DNA of 64,000 nt, from assembly GCF_007992175.1 (NCBI RefSeq), contig NZ_BJZT01000032.1, positions 1-64,000 of the forward strand. The letters are read 5' to 3'. Shown here piece by piece: positions 30,038 through 38,130 of the stretch (within the stretch, counting starts at the first letter, position 1; each line of letters opens with the position of its first letter). A program made the position numbers and the translations under genes. The DNA comes from Methylobacterium haplocladii (GTDB lineage Bacteria; Pseudomonadota; Alphaproteobacteria; Rhizobiales; Beijerinckiaceae). Below the pieces are notes generated by a model, which saw only the letters and a program-made list of their open reading frames with translations, was not told the origin of the DNA and did no database searches.

Positions 30038-30717
30038 GCGGCACCCCGCGCGAGGTAACGTTCGGCCAGGAGGCGTATGCGGGACTCGTCGGAATAGACG
30101 TGCTGCACGCCGGCCAGCGGGTCGGTGACGCCCCATTGCGGTGCCGGTCGAGCCGCTTCGAGCGCGAGGTCGGCGACAACATCGACGCTGGTCTCCTCGC
30201 CGCGGGCGACCATGCGCAGTGCGACCGCCGCCCAGTCGAACAGGAACCAGGGGTTCCCGCAGCACCGCCGGCAGTGATCGCACCAGCGGGTCAGCGCCCG
30301 CAGCCAGACGTCCTGCTGGCCGCGCTGCTCTGGAACGATCTGAGCCAACGTCGATGGCGGCAGCCGGCCGAGGTGATAGATCGTCGGCCAGCGCACCGGG
30401 TGCAGCACGCTCGGGACGAGGCGGCGCAGCTGGTAGCCGCAGCCGTAAAAGCTCATCACGTCGCGCAGCTTGTCGCCGCGCTCGCACTTCATCCGCATCG
30501 GCGGCCCAGCGAACATCTGCGCGCTGCGCGCCGCCCGTGCCCCGGTGTGCCCGGCGTTGGCGGACAGCACGATCACGGGGGCCTGCCCGATGTAGTCGAG
30601 CGCTCGGGGGTGACAGCCGGCCATCGCCGCCGCCACGCGGTGCAGGGCGGAATTGCCGAACATCTTCTTCGCCGTGCGCTCGGCGGTCCCACGGTCCCAG
30701 GCCGTGCTCGCGTTCAT
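30034..30717 (-). CDS. Unknown Cys-rich protein, 227 aa
   Basis: The start at ATG 30717 overlaps the stop of the preceding gene by 4 bases. Helical segments predominate (LHRVAAAMAGCHPRALDYIG; GDKLRDVMSFYGCGYQLRRL), with a C-x2-C-x2-CC cluster in RWCDHCRRCCGNPWFLFD. A zinc knuckle is likely. Proteins of this look recur on alphaproteobacterial plasmids and phages, but I cannot name a family. Confidence 0.5.
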   Translation of the reverse strand: MNASTAWDRGTAERTAKKMFGNSALHRVAAAMAGCHPRALDYIGQAPVIVLSANAGHTGARAARSAQMFAGPPMRMKCERGDKLRDVMSFYGCGYQLRRLVPSVLHPVRWPTIYHLGRLPPSTLAQIVPEQRGQQDVWLRALTRWCDHCRRCCGNPWFLFDWAAVALRMVARGEETSVDVVADLALEAARPAPQWGVTDPLAGVQHVYSDESRIRLLAERYLARGAA

Positions 30718-31712
30718 GCCCGCGCTCCCGAAGCATGGTCGCCCGGCGGGACGTACCGCTGCGCCGCCGCCTCGACCCGCGCGATCAGGTCGTCGAAGAT
30801 CGTGGCGAGGGCGGTGTTCTCGTCCTTCGAGAGATCGTCGCGGAAGGCCTGGAGCGCGGCAGCGCCCAGATCGGCCGCGGCCCGTGCGTCGGCGAAAAGC
30901 CGTTCCCGACCGGCGGCCGGTCGAGGGGATGCGGCAGCCCCAGGCAGGGCCCGTCCCGCTTGGGCACTGCCGCGGCCGCTCTTCGCATCGAGGCGCCCCA
31001 TCAGGTCGCCCAGCGCGAAGTGCCCGTCGAACCGCTTCAGGTCGGCGACGCCCGCGCGGAACGTCGCCTCGCGGACCTCGGCGATGTGGGTCGGCGTCGG
31101 GCGGGCGCGGTCGGCGTCCTCCGCGAAGGCGGCCCGCTCGCGGGCGAACCGCGCCATCTCGGCGGCGACCCGCGCCTGATCGGCTTCGGTCGGCGGATCG
31201 TAGACCTCCGCCTCGAGCACCCGCCGGATGTGCAGGAGCTTCGTGCGCAGCGGGATCAGCCCGGCCCGGACCTCGTCGGCGAACTGGGCCGAGTTCGGCC
31301 GCCACTTCGGGTCCCAGGCCGTGAGCGTCGTCTTGGCCCCGAACCGCCGAGCCGCCGCCTCGATGCCCGCGAGCGGCAGGCCTTTGACCGCCTCGACGAA
31401 CTCGTTGTCCCGGATTCGGGCGTCGATCTCGCTGACGCGCCCGATCTCGAAGTTGAGGTTGAGCCGCGTCACGATCACCTCGACCGCCCCACGATCGGTC
31501 CAGGGCGCCAGGTCCTGCTCAAGCCGGTTTTGCACGGCGCAGAGTGCGCGCCGCTCGGTGGTCGTAGCCGCCAGCGAACGCAGCACGACGAACCGGTTCG
31601 GACGGCTCGGCATCGCCTCCAGACGGCCATGGAGGGTCTCGATCTTCGCCTCCGCTTCCCGAAAGGTCATCGAGCGGGATGAGGTCGTCGTCGGAACGAG
31701 GTCCTGAGCCAT
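30714..31712 (-). CDS. Unknown helical protein, 332 aa
   Basis: The start at ATG 31712 gives a mainly helical protein (FREAEAKIETLHGRLEAM; LRTKLLHIRRVLEAEVYD; AEMARFARERAAFAEDADRA). The first 65 codons overlap, in another frame, the end of the preceding replication-type gene by 194 bases, and codon bias favours the present frame there. An early phage DNA-metabolism role is possible. Not recognised. Confidence 0.5.
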   Translation of the reverse strand: MAQDLVPTTTSSRSMTFREAEAKIETLHGRLEAMPSRPNRFVVLRSLAATTTERRALCAVQNRLEQDLAPWTDRGAVEVIVTRLNLNFEIGRVSEIDARIRDNEFVEAVKGLPLAGIEAAARRFGAKTTLTAWDPKWRPNSAQFADEVRAGLIPLRTKLLHIRRVLEAEVYDPPTEADQARVAAEMARFARERAAFAEDADRARPTPTHIAEVREATFRAGVADLKRFDGHFALGDLMGRLDAKSGRGSAQAGRALPGAAASPRPAAGRERLFADARAAADLGAAALQAFRDDLSKDENTALATIFDDLIARVEAAAQRYVPPGDHASGARA

Positions 31713-32550
31713 GGTCCTGGGCTCCCGAGAGCTGTGCGTGGAGGTCGATGAGGCGGGCGGCGCGGGGGGAGACGCGGTCGGGGGGCGGGTCGCGGGGGGA
31801 GCGCCGGAGGCCCTGGTCGCCGGACAGCTGCTCCTGGCGGCGACGGATCTGGCCCTCGACCCACATCGTCGGGTCGGCGACTTCGCGTTCGTCGGCAGCC
31901 TCGACGAGGTCGAGCACCACCTTCGCGTCGTCTTGGACACGGGACAGCCAGATCCCGACTGTGCCGCGGGCAGAGCGATCGTTCTTCCCGGTGATCGCGC
32001 ACAAAATGGCGACCGACCGTTCGATCATCTTCCGACGTGACGAGGGTTTCCGTTCGACGTCCTGATCGTCGCGAGCATCTGCGGCTTCCGGGAAAAGCGG
32101 AACCGGTAGGGAATCCTTCTGTCGGTTCCCTTGTCGGTTAGATGTCGGTTCAAACGTAGTGTGTCCGGAACGGCGTTCCGGGGGGGCCGGAAACCGGTTC
32201 CTACCCCCCTGGAAGCTCTTTCCGGGGGGGGCGCTGCTGTTGTCCTGACATGCGTTGGCGGAGAGAAGACTTGGTTGGGCTGCTCCAAGTCTCAAGGTCA
32301 GGATGTCCGTAGAGCGGCCACCGTCTTTCCGCGATCGCTCCTCACGCACCAGCAGGCCGCGTTCTTCCAGCGTGGCTAGTGCAGCGCGAACAGTCCGATC
32401 TGTCAGTTCGGTGTGGCGCGCGATCTCCCCCTGAGAACGCCAAGTCTGGCCGTCGTCATCAGCAAAAAAAGCGACAGCGTTCAAGACAGCTTTGACGGAG
32501 GAACTACCCGCTTTGATGTGCTGCGCCCAGATCTGCGCCTTATAGGACAT
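31519..32550 (-). CDS. Replication-initiator-like wHTH protein (phage O-type)
   Basis: The start is placed at ATG 32550, opening MSYKAQIWAQHIKAGSSS and a helix-turn-helix TWRSQGEIARHTELTDRTVR with wing GLLVREERSRKDGG. This is the usual N-terminus of phage replication initiators that bind iterons in their own gene. A polar, proline-rich linker follows, coded by three homopolymer runs (G7, C6, G8 at 32180-32231 on the plus strand), then a helical segment ERSVAILCAITGKNDRSAR. The last 65 codons lie inside the next gene and may not be real. Overlaps the HNH gene upstream by 11 bases. Confidence 0.6.
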   Translation of the reverse strand: MSYKAQIWAQHIKAGSSSVKAVLNAVAFFADDDGQTWRSQGEIARHTELTDRTVRAALATLEERGLLVREERSRKDGGRSTDILTLRLGAAQPSLLSANACQDNSSAPPGKSFQGGRNRFPAPPERRSGHTTFEPTSNRQGNRQKDSLPVPLFPEAADARDDQDVERKPSSRRKMIERSVAILCAITGKNDRSARGTVGIWLSRVQDDAKVVLDLVEAADEREVADPTMWVEGQIRRRQEQLSGDQGLRRSPRDPPPDRVSPRAARLIDLHAQLSGAQDHGSGPRSDDDLIPLDDLSGSGGEDRDPPWPSGGDAEPSEPVRRAAFAGGYDHRAARTLRRAKPA

Positions 32551-33136
32551 CGATGTCCTCCGCCGATGGCGCAATCTTGCTCGAAGACTGTTGCCACTCC
32601 TCGATGAGCTTGGCGCCCTTCGAGCGGTTACAGGGGCGGCAGGCCACGCCGAGGTTGTCCGGATGATCCGAACCTCCCCGCGCGCGGGCCAAGATGTGAT
32701 CGATTTCGAATGGGCCTTCGTCGTCGAGGCAGTACCGACAAAAGGAGCCGTCACGGCCGAAGACGAGCTCGCGGAGGGCCTGCCAGTTCGGTGGCGCCCG
32801 CCGACCGATCAGGTAAGGGTTTGGCTCGAGCAGGTGTGCGGCATGTGATCCGCGCCACGCTAGTTCCGCGTGGGTTTCCGGCATGTCGAGGCGGCCGTCG
32901 ACGGTAAGAACGACCTTACCAGCCTCACCCAGAACCGCGAGCGTTTCCGCAACCTTGCGAGGCGGCAACTTGGTAGCCGCTGCGAGCGACCCGACGTCAT
33001 CGGCGACTGGACCGCCTTGGGCATGGATCCGAAGCATGAGGGTGACGTACGTCCACCCTTCGTGCGTAAGCATGCCAGCGATCTCGCTGAGCGCAGCCGA
33101 CGGCCTAAGGCGGAACCAGGATATGCGCCTCGTCAT
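32540..33136 (-). CDS. DUF1376-like / HNH endonuclease protein
   Basis: The N-terminal about 100 residues resemble the winged-helix replication-associated DUF1376 type (LMLRIHAQGGPVADDVGSLA; KLPPRKVAETLAVLGEAG). The C-terminal about 75 residues are an HNH nuclease: FCRYC, then EIDHILARARGG, DNLGVACRPCNRSKG. The fused arrangement next to an initiator-like gene suggests a role in replication start or in copying control. It is coupled on both sides by short overlaps. Confidence 0.72.
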   Translation of the reverse strand: MTRRISWFRLRPSAALSEIAGMLTHEGWTYVTLMLRIHAQGGPVADDVGSLAAATKLPPRKVAETLAVLGEAGKVVLTVDGRLDMPETHAELAWRGSHAAHLLEPNPYLIGRRAPPNWQALRELVFGRDGSFCRYCLDDEGPFEIDHILARARGGSDHPDNLGVACRPCNRSKGAKLIEEWQQSSSKIAPSAEDIDVL

Positions 33137-33921
33137 GACGCCTCCCCGTCCGGCTCAACCGGATCGAACAGCGGCGTCTCCGCCTCCCAGGCGTAGCGGC
33201 GGATGTCCTCGACGGTCAGGAAGCGGCGCTTCTGGCCCGGCGGCAGCCAGACGAAGGCGGGATCGCGCGCAGCGTGGAAGCCCGCAGTGGCGCGCTCCTT
33301 GACCCAGACGACCCAGACGTAGTCCGTCGCCGTCGAGCCGCCGGGAACCCAGCGGCCGCGGTGCATCGGGACGCGCTCGGCGTACTGGACGATGAGCGTC
33401 GGCGGATGGTGCGCGAAGACCTCGAGGTAGCGGTCCTCGGTGGCGAGCCACTGGGTGCGCACGAGGACGGCGACGCCCACCCGTGCCAGTTCCAGTCCGT
33501 GCAGGACGAACTGAGCAGCCGGATTGAAAGGCGGGTTGGTGACGAGCCAGTCGATGCCGTAGGGCGCCGGCAGGGCGTCATCGAGGAAGTCGCGCACGCC
33601 GCCCCAGCCGGGCGGGTGGGGTTCGCGGACGCCGCCATGCGCGAAGACGTCGGTGGCCAGGACCTCGCCGAAGTAGTCCTGCAGCGGGCCCGACATATGC
33701 CCCTGCCCGCAAGCCGGATCCCAAGCGTGTTGGTACCGGTTCGCGAGATGGCGTTCCTGCAGCAGCGTGCAGAAGGCCCGCGTCGCCCACGGGGGCGTCG
33801 GGAAGAACTCCAGCGAGTCCGGCGGCTCGCGGCGCTGGCCCATGATCGAGCGGGCGCCACCGGGGAGAACCGCCGGCGTGCAGGCTTTGGCACCGGCCGT
33901 GACGATCTTCGGGGCGCTCAT
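33133..33921 (-). CDS. N6-adenine DNA methyltransferase-like protein
   Basis: The 262-residue product has FFPTPPWATRAFC (a FFPTP motif seen in phage adenine methylases), the SAM motif WDPACGQGHMSGPL and the catalytic TNPPFNP. The target recognition part is short. A lone phage adenine methylase would mask restriction or regulatory GATC-like sites. It sits immediately before a DndC-like PAPS reductase (4-base overlap). The specificity cannot be read. Confidence 0.78.
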   Translation of the reverse strand: MSAPKIVTAGAKACTPAVLPGGARSIMGQRREPPDSLEFFPTPPWATRAFCTLLQERHLANRYQHAWDPACGQGHMSGPLQDYFGEVLATDVFAHGGVREPHPPGWGGVRDFLDDALPAPYGIDWLVTNPPFNPAAQFVLHGLELARVGVAVLVRTQWLATEDRYLEVFAHHPPTLIVQYAERVPMHRGRWVPGGSTATDYVWVVWVKERATAGFHAARDPAFVWLPPGQKRRFLTVEDIRRYAWEAETPLFDPVEPDGEAS

Positions 33922-35162
33922 GCCGATGCTCCGATGAGAAGCGGCTGCACGGTCCCGTCGGGGAAGATCGCGTCCATCGGGAGATCGGCGACCGGCTCGT
34001 CACCGGTCCAGCGCTGCGGCCATGTGCCGAGGTCGATCAGCTCGCGGATGCGAGCCTCCTCCTCCCCGTTCAGCAGATCGACGACGGGCCGATCGAGGCG
34101 GGCGGCCTCCGCATTGCAGGTGGCCTGGATCGCCAGGATGCGTTCGAGCGCGTCGAGCCGGGCCGGAAGCGTGATTGGCCCCATGCGCTGCTGGTTCGGG
34201 ACAAGTGTCCCGTCGCGGCGGGTCTCGCCGCCGGGCTGGCGCAGACGGTTTCGGGGCAGCCGAAGCTCCCGGTAGATCGGGCGCAGACCGAGCAGCGGGC
34301 GCAGGTACGACCAGGCCGGAAGCTCGACAACGGCTTCGAGCGCCTTGTCCTGGCTCGCGAGCGGGCAGCCGATGCAGCCGGTTCGGGCGTTGCGATCCTC
34401 GGCGTCGTCACCACCGTAGGCGTCGGCGAGCATGGCCGTCGCCCATCCGCCGTAGGCCTGCATCGGCGCGAAGACCTTCAGCCAGTCCCAGACGTTGCAG
34501 ACCCGCCAGTGCAGGATCGGCGCAAGCGTCGCGATCCGGCCGCGGATGCCCTTCATCCCGGGCAGGACCTGCTGGTACCAACCCTGCCCGCACTCAGCAC
34601 CGTCCTTCGAGCATGACATCTCGATGCGGCGATCGCGGATCGCGCTTTCGCCCTGACGGACGCCCGTGATCGTCAGCACGGTCTCGGTAACGGGCAGGTG
34701 CGCGAGGTCCGCCTCGATCGCCGCCGCCATCGGGTCGATCTTGATCTGCCGCGTGCACCAGCGCAGCGTGTTGTTGTTCGGCGGCGGAACACCGCGGCCG
34801 AGGATGTAGACCAGGAACCGGCGGTCGAGCGGCGCCGTGACGACCCGGACGCGGATCCAGGGGAAGCGCGCCAGTCGAGCCATCACGTCGGCGGCGGCGA
34901 TCGCCAGCGGCGTCAGTTCGAGCCGCGTGTCGGCATAGTAGACCGTGAGCGTCTTCGGACGGGCCAGTCGGCCGGTCTCGATCAGGTGGACGATCAGGGT
35001 CAGCGTTGCCGTCGAGTCCTTGCCGCCCGACCACGCGATCGCCCAGTGGTCGTGCTTCGCCCCGTACTCGGCGAGCGACATCAGCGTCATCTCGACGGCG
35101 TCGTCGTAGACGAGGCGCGTCGCGGTCGCCGTGAACAGGTCGGATTGCGCGCGCGCGTTCAT
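33918..35162 (-). CDS. PAPS-reductase/DndC-like protein
   Basis: The 414-residue product has the PP-loop SGGKDS (45-50) and the PAPS-reductase segments YYADTRLELTPLAIAA, VYILGRGVPPPNNNTLRWCT and ITGVRQGESAIR. Its cysteines are arranged like the 4Fe-4S set of DndC (RWCTRQIK, EMSCSKDGAECG, TGCIGCPLAS). DndC activates ATP and transfers sulphur during DNA phosphorothioation. No DndA, DndD or DndE partner is seen in the window, so it could instead act on tRNA or nucleotides or use host sulphur carriers. It overlaps the methylase gene by 4 bases, suggesting a joint DNA-modification role. Confidence 0.75.
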   Translation of the reverse strand: MNARAQSDLFTATATRLVYDDAVEMTLMSLAEYGAKHDHWAIAWSGGKDSTATLTLIVHLIETGRLARPKTLTVYYADTRLELTPLAIAAADVMARLARFPWIRVRVVTAPLDRRFLVYILGRGVPPPNNNTLRWCTRQIKIDPMAAAIEADLAHLPVTETVLTITGVRQGESAIRDRRIEMSCSKDGAECGQGWYQQVLPGMKGIRGRIATLAPILHWRVCNVWDWLKVFAPMQAYGGWATAMLADAYGGDDAEDRNARTGCIGCPLASQDKALEAVVELPAWSYLRPLLGLRPIYRELRLPRNRLRQPGGETRRDGTLVPNQQRMGPITLPARLDALERILAIQATCNAEAARLDRPVVDLLNGEEEARIRELIDLGTWPQRWTGDEPVADLPMDAIFPDGTVQPLLIGASA

Positions 35163-35839
35163 GCCCCGGCTCCTTCAGCCCGAAGCCGGGCTACATGCGC
35201 CCTCCCTGTCTCGGTCAGCGCCCACCAGTTCGGGCGGACGCGAGCGACAAAGCCGGACTCCTTCAGCGCGGTGAGGCGCACGCTGCCGATCGACCGCGTC
35301 GGCCGATCCGCCGACCGGCCGGTCATCGCGACGCCGAACTGCATGGCGGTGCCGCCGGCATGGCCGAGGCCGGCGAAGACGAGCAGCAGGCGATCGAGGG
35401 CGGTGCGCTGGCGCTCCGCGGCCGTGCGCGCGGCTGTCGGCGAGACCCGGCAGCCAAGACGATGCAGTTCGGCGAGCCCAGCGTCGGTGAGGGTGTAGCG
35501 GGCGTGGCCGGTGCGCGTGACGAGGCCGTGCCGGACGAGCGCCGCCAGAAGGCTGCCGCCGAGAGCGCCGGCTTCGGCCGTGATCAGCGTCGGCTCGAGC
35601 GCATGACCGAGCGTGAGCGGCGAGACGTTGCCGCCGAGATCCGACACGGTCAGCAGGGCGAGTTCGCGCGAGGACTGTCGGGTCGCATCCGGCTCGCACG
35701 ATCCGCTCGCGTGGTCCGCGGGCACAGCCTGGAGGCCGGTCCGGACGACGTCGATCCGCGCGAGCACGGCCTCGGCCGGCGCACCGGCGCGAACGGCATC
35801 GGCAACGGAGGCGATGAGGGTGAGAAGGTCGGCGCTCAT
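35159..35839 (-). CDS. Tandem winged-helix protein
   Basis: The start is at ATG 35839 (overlaps the preceding stop by 4 bases); 226 residues. Two winged-helix units are visible: LVRHGLVTRTGHARYTLT (about 120) and LTALKESGFVARVRPNWWAL (about 200), separated by a helical linker. It is likely a DNA-binding regulator or replication accessory in the early operon. No named family. Confidence 0.55.
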   Translation of the reverse strand: MSADLLTLIASVADAVRAGAPAEAVLARIDVVRTGLQAVPADHASGSCEPDATRQSSRELALLTVSDLGGNVSPLTLGHALEPTLITAEAGALGGSLLAALVRHGLVTRTGHARYTLTDAGLAELHRLGCRVSPTAARTAAERQRTALDRLLLVFAGLGHAGGTAMQFGVAMTGRSADRPTRSIGSVRLTALKESGFVARVRPNWWALTETGRAHVARLRAEGAGA

Positions 35840-36717
35840 CGGATCACCCCGAGATGCGCGGGCCGGCGGACCACGTCGGAGCAGGCGTCGGAGGGCCGGA
35901 CGTCGCGAACGGCAGAGGCCCCGAACGGGCTGCCGCAGACGACGCCGCGCCGGCACGTGCCGGTGAGGTCGCGGCCGACGAAGGCGGTGGCGTAGGCGTC
36001 GAGCTCGCTGCAGCGCAGGGGCGCGTAGCCGCGGATCACCACATCCCTGAAGCCGTAGCGCTCGGCGGTGTTGCGGGCGCCGTCGGGATCGCTGCCGCAG
36101 GCTGACAGCGGCAGCAGGAGCGCGAGGCCGGCCACGGCGCCGACGGTAGGGCTCGAAATAGCTGTGGCCTTCAGGCTGCCAATGAAAGCATCCCGGGCAG
36201 CAATCGCATCATCTATCGTTGCGAACCATCCAACATTAACGCGAATATTGAACCGCCTTACCCGCACACGATAAGGTTTTGCGCTGTTCATTGCAGGCGC
36301 ATACGCAATGCATGCGTGGCCGGTCCTATTGTCTTTACGTACGCTTAGATTCCCATTCTGGACGAAACGATTAGCAGGACGAAGATTTCCAATTCGATTG
36401 TTGCCGCGATCTCTATCTCTGTGGTCAATTTCTTCTGACGGCCAATTCCCTTTGATCAACAGCCAGGCGACACGATGGACTAAGAATCGCTGTCCCTTGA
36501 AGCCGAGTCGTCGATAGCCGTCACCGTTATCGCCGCCGGCTTCGTTGCCGCGCCGGGCATTGGCCGCAACGTCCTTCGACCAAAAGAGCTTGCCGGTAGC
36601 GGCCTCATACCTGAGGCACGACATAAGCTCGGTCGCTACATCGTCGGTCTCCGACCGATAGTCGTTATCATCTGCGTTCTGAGACGCGCCGGAGCGCGAA
36701 AGGGAAAAGGCGATCAT
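35836..36717 (-). CDS. HNH homing-endonuclease fused to a phage lipoprotein domain
   Basis: In 293 residues, about 1-175 read as a free-standing HNH/AP2 homing endonuclease: YEAATGKLFWSKDVAANARR, LVHRVAWLLIKGNWPS, EIDHRDRDRGNNRIGNLRP, then an AP2-like RRFNIRVNVGWFATIDDAIA. From about residue 188 a lipoprotein-like signal begins (VGAVAGLALLLPLSACGSD), followed by GYAPLRCSELDAYATAFVG, a common short phage protein. The first part is AT-rich and the second GC-rich. The ATG overlaps the upstream stop (36714-36717). It looks like an in-frame insertion of the endonuclease after the first codons of the lipoprotein gene. The lipoprotein may be non-functional unless a start inside is used. Confidence 0.75.
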   Translation of the reverse strand: MIAFSLSRSGASQNADDNDYRSETDDVATELMSCLRYEAATGKLFWSKDVAANARRGNEAGGDNGDGYRRLGFKGQRFLVHRVAWLLIKGNWPSEEIDHRDRDRGNNRIGNLRPANRFVQNGNLSVRKDNRTGHACIAYAPAMNSAKPYRVRVRRFNIRVNVGWFATIDDAIAARDAFIGSLKATAISSPTVGAVAGLALLLPLSACGSDPDGARNTAERYGFRDVVIRGYAPLRCSELDAYATAFVGRDLTGTCRRGVVCGSPFGASAVRDVRPSDACSDVVRRPAHLGVIR

Positions 36718-36944
36718 GCCGCGCGCGCCTCCGCGTTGAGGTGGCTGGCGGCGGCACGCGCCTCGTCATGCCGGTAGAGGCAGGCCCGGATGCCGTCGCC
36801 GTAGGCCAGTGCGTTGGCGCCGTCGGAACCGGCGACGATCCAGAGCCCGTCGTGCGGCTTGGTGGTGTCGGCCGGCGCGGCCCGGAACGGCTCCTGGCCG
36901 GACGCGAGCAGGACGGCGTTGCCGAGGCGGATCATCCTGCGCAT
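36714..36944 (-). CDS. Small unknown protein, 76 aa
   Basis: ATG 36944 (alternative ATG three codons later) starts a small alpha/beta frame (NAVLLASGQEPFRAAPADT; GLWIVAGSDGANALAYGDG). It overlaps the upstream gene by 13 bases. No known family; common in early operons of this phage type. Confidence 0.45.
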   Translation of the reverse strand: MRRMIRLGNAVLLASGQEPFRAAPADTTKPHDGLWIVAGSDGANALAYGDGIRACLYRHDEARAAASHLNAEARAA

Positions 36945-37333
36945 GAGGCGGCCTCGCATTCGTCGTTGAGGCGTCGCGCGGCCTCTGCGCCGGCCGGCGT
37001 GATCCGCCAGCCGTCGGGGTCCTTGCGGGCGTGGCCCAGCGCGATGAGCTGCCCGAGGCGCAGTCGGCCATGGCGCTCGACCGCGACCGGCGGCGTGCCC
37101 GGCAGGAGCTTGATCCCCAGCGCCGACGGGCTGCCGATGTGCTGCAGGCGCGCCATCACGCGCAGGGCCGGGGCGAGTTCGGGCGAGCCGGCGCGGGGCC
37201 GGCGGCGAAGCGCCGGCTGCAGGTCGACCTCGACCGCGCGCAGCAGGCGCACGAGCTCGGCGCGCGCCGGCATCGGCTGCATCGTGCCGTCGAGGCGGGC
37301 GATGAGGGTGCGGACGTCGGCGAGGGCTGTCAT
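36932..37333 (-). CDS. Winged-helix-like protein, 133 aa
   Basis: The start ATG 37333 overlaps the DUF1064 nuclease stop by 4 bases. The C-terminal half shows a winged-helix pattern (HGRLRLGQLIALGHARKDPD, GWRITPAGAEAARRL); the N-terminus is helical. DNA binding is likely; function unknown. Confidence 0.5.
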   Translation of the reverse strand: MTALADVRTLIARLDGTMQPMPARAELVRLLRAVEVDLQPALRRRPRAGSPELAPALRVMARLQHIGSPSALGIKLLPGTPPVAVERHGRLRLGQLIALGHARKDPDGWRITPAGAEAARRLNDECEAASCAG

Positions 37334-37773
37334 CCGCCCACCTCGACGACTTCGAAGCCACCGACGCCGGCCTTCGACGGCCACGCGAAGAAGAACCGAA
37401 ATGGGTAGACTTCACCCGCGATCTTCATCTTCGCGTTGGCGTCTTCCTCGATGAGGTGCTTCGCGCCTTTGGTGTCGTGAAATTCGAACACGCCGGTCGA
37501 CGGCAGCACGGCGAAATCCGGCGTCAGGTGCGTGTTGTCGGCGAGCCGAAGCTTGATTGCCTGGAACGCCCACCAGAAGACCTCGCCCGAGGCGCGGCGC
37601 GCTTCGAGCACGGCCGCGTAGCGGGTCTCGGTCCGGTTCATGCGGCCGGCCTTCATCCGGCCGAGCGCGCGGTAGGCCTTGCCGGGGCCCGACCGGGTCG
37701 CGCCGGTCAGCACGCGGTAGGCGGCCGCGGTGATGACGGCGGGACGCACAGCGTTGGCGGGGCCGCGGCGCAT
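37330..37773 (-). CDS. DUF1064-like PD-(D/E)xK nuclease
   Basis: The 147-residue product carries MNRTETRYAAVLEARRASGE, then the acidic-loop LTPDFAVLPSTG and E/D-x-K-like FHDTKGAKH, ending with a PFRFFFAWP strand. The core matches the phage DUF1064 nuclease group, predicted PD-(D/E)xK enzymes often replacing Holliday-junction or flap nucleases in early operons. The basic N-terminal extension of about 40 residues may be a linker or wrong start (an ATG lies at the NRTET part). Confidence 0.75.
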   Translation of the reverse strand: MRRGPANAVRPAVITAAAYRVLTGATRSGPGKAYRALGRMKAGRMNRTETRYAAVLEARRASGEVFWWAFQAIKLRLADNTHLTPDFAVLPSTGVFEFHDTKGAKHLIEEDANAKMKIAGEVYPFRFFFAWPSKAGVGGFEVVEVGG

Positions 37774-37776
37774 GGC

Positions 37777-38055
37777 TCAGACCACCATCCCGAGGGCCTG
37801 CTGATACAGTTCGAGGATCGCCTCCTCTTCCTGGCGTTCAGCGTGGTCCTTCTTGCGCAGGCGCAGGATCGTGCGAACAGCCTTTACGTCGAAGCCGCGA
37901 CCCTTCATCTCGGCGAACACTTCTTTGATGTCGCCGGAAATAGCTGCTTTTTCTTCTTCCAGGCGTTCGACGCGTTCGATGAACTGTCTAAGCTCATCGG
38001 CGGCGACGCCTTCGGACGACACGTCTTGCGTCGAAACGGAATGTGTGCTTTGCAT
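37777..38055 (-). CDS. gapR: GapR (DUF2312) nucleoid-associated protein
   Basis: In 92 residues the GapR core is nearly complete: [20 protein letters not shown], then [20 protein letters not shown], and [18 protein letters not shown]. GapR is an essential or near-essential alphaproteobacterial protein that forms tetramers encircling overtwisted AT-rich DNA and assists topoisomerases ahead of forks. A phage copy could support its own replication or alter host supercoiling. It is 3 bases before the DUF1064 gene. Confidence 0.93.
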   Translation of the reverse strand: MQSTHSVSTQDVSSEGVAADELRQFIERVERLEEEKAAISGDIKEVFAEMKGRGFDVKAVRTILRLRKKDHAERQEEEAILELYQQALGMVV

Positions 38056-38130
38056 TGCGAAACCTCAGAGCGTGAATTCACCGCTCGGTCCCCGCTTGGC
38101 GGTTGGGGACCGGGCGGTTTTCGTTTGGGG

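Noticed and set aside
31766-31800. G-rich repeats near 31.77 kb as a G-quadruplex or regulatory element
   Set aside because: These are short runs within a proline/arginine-rich coding linker and have no conserved spacing.
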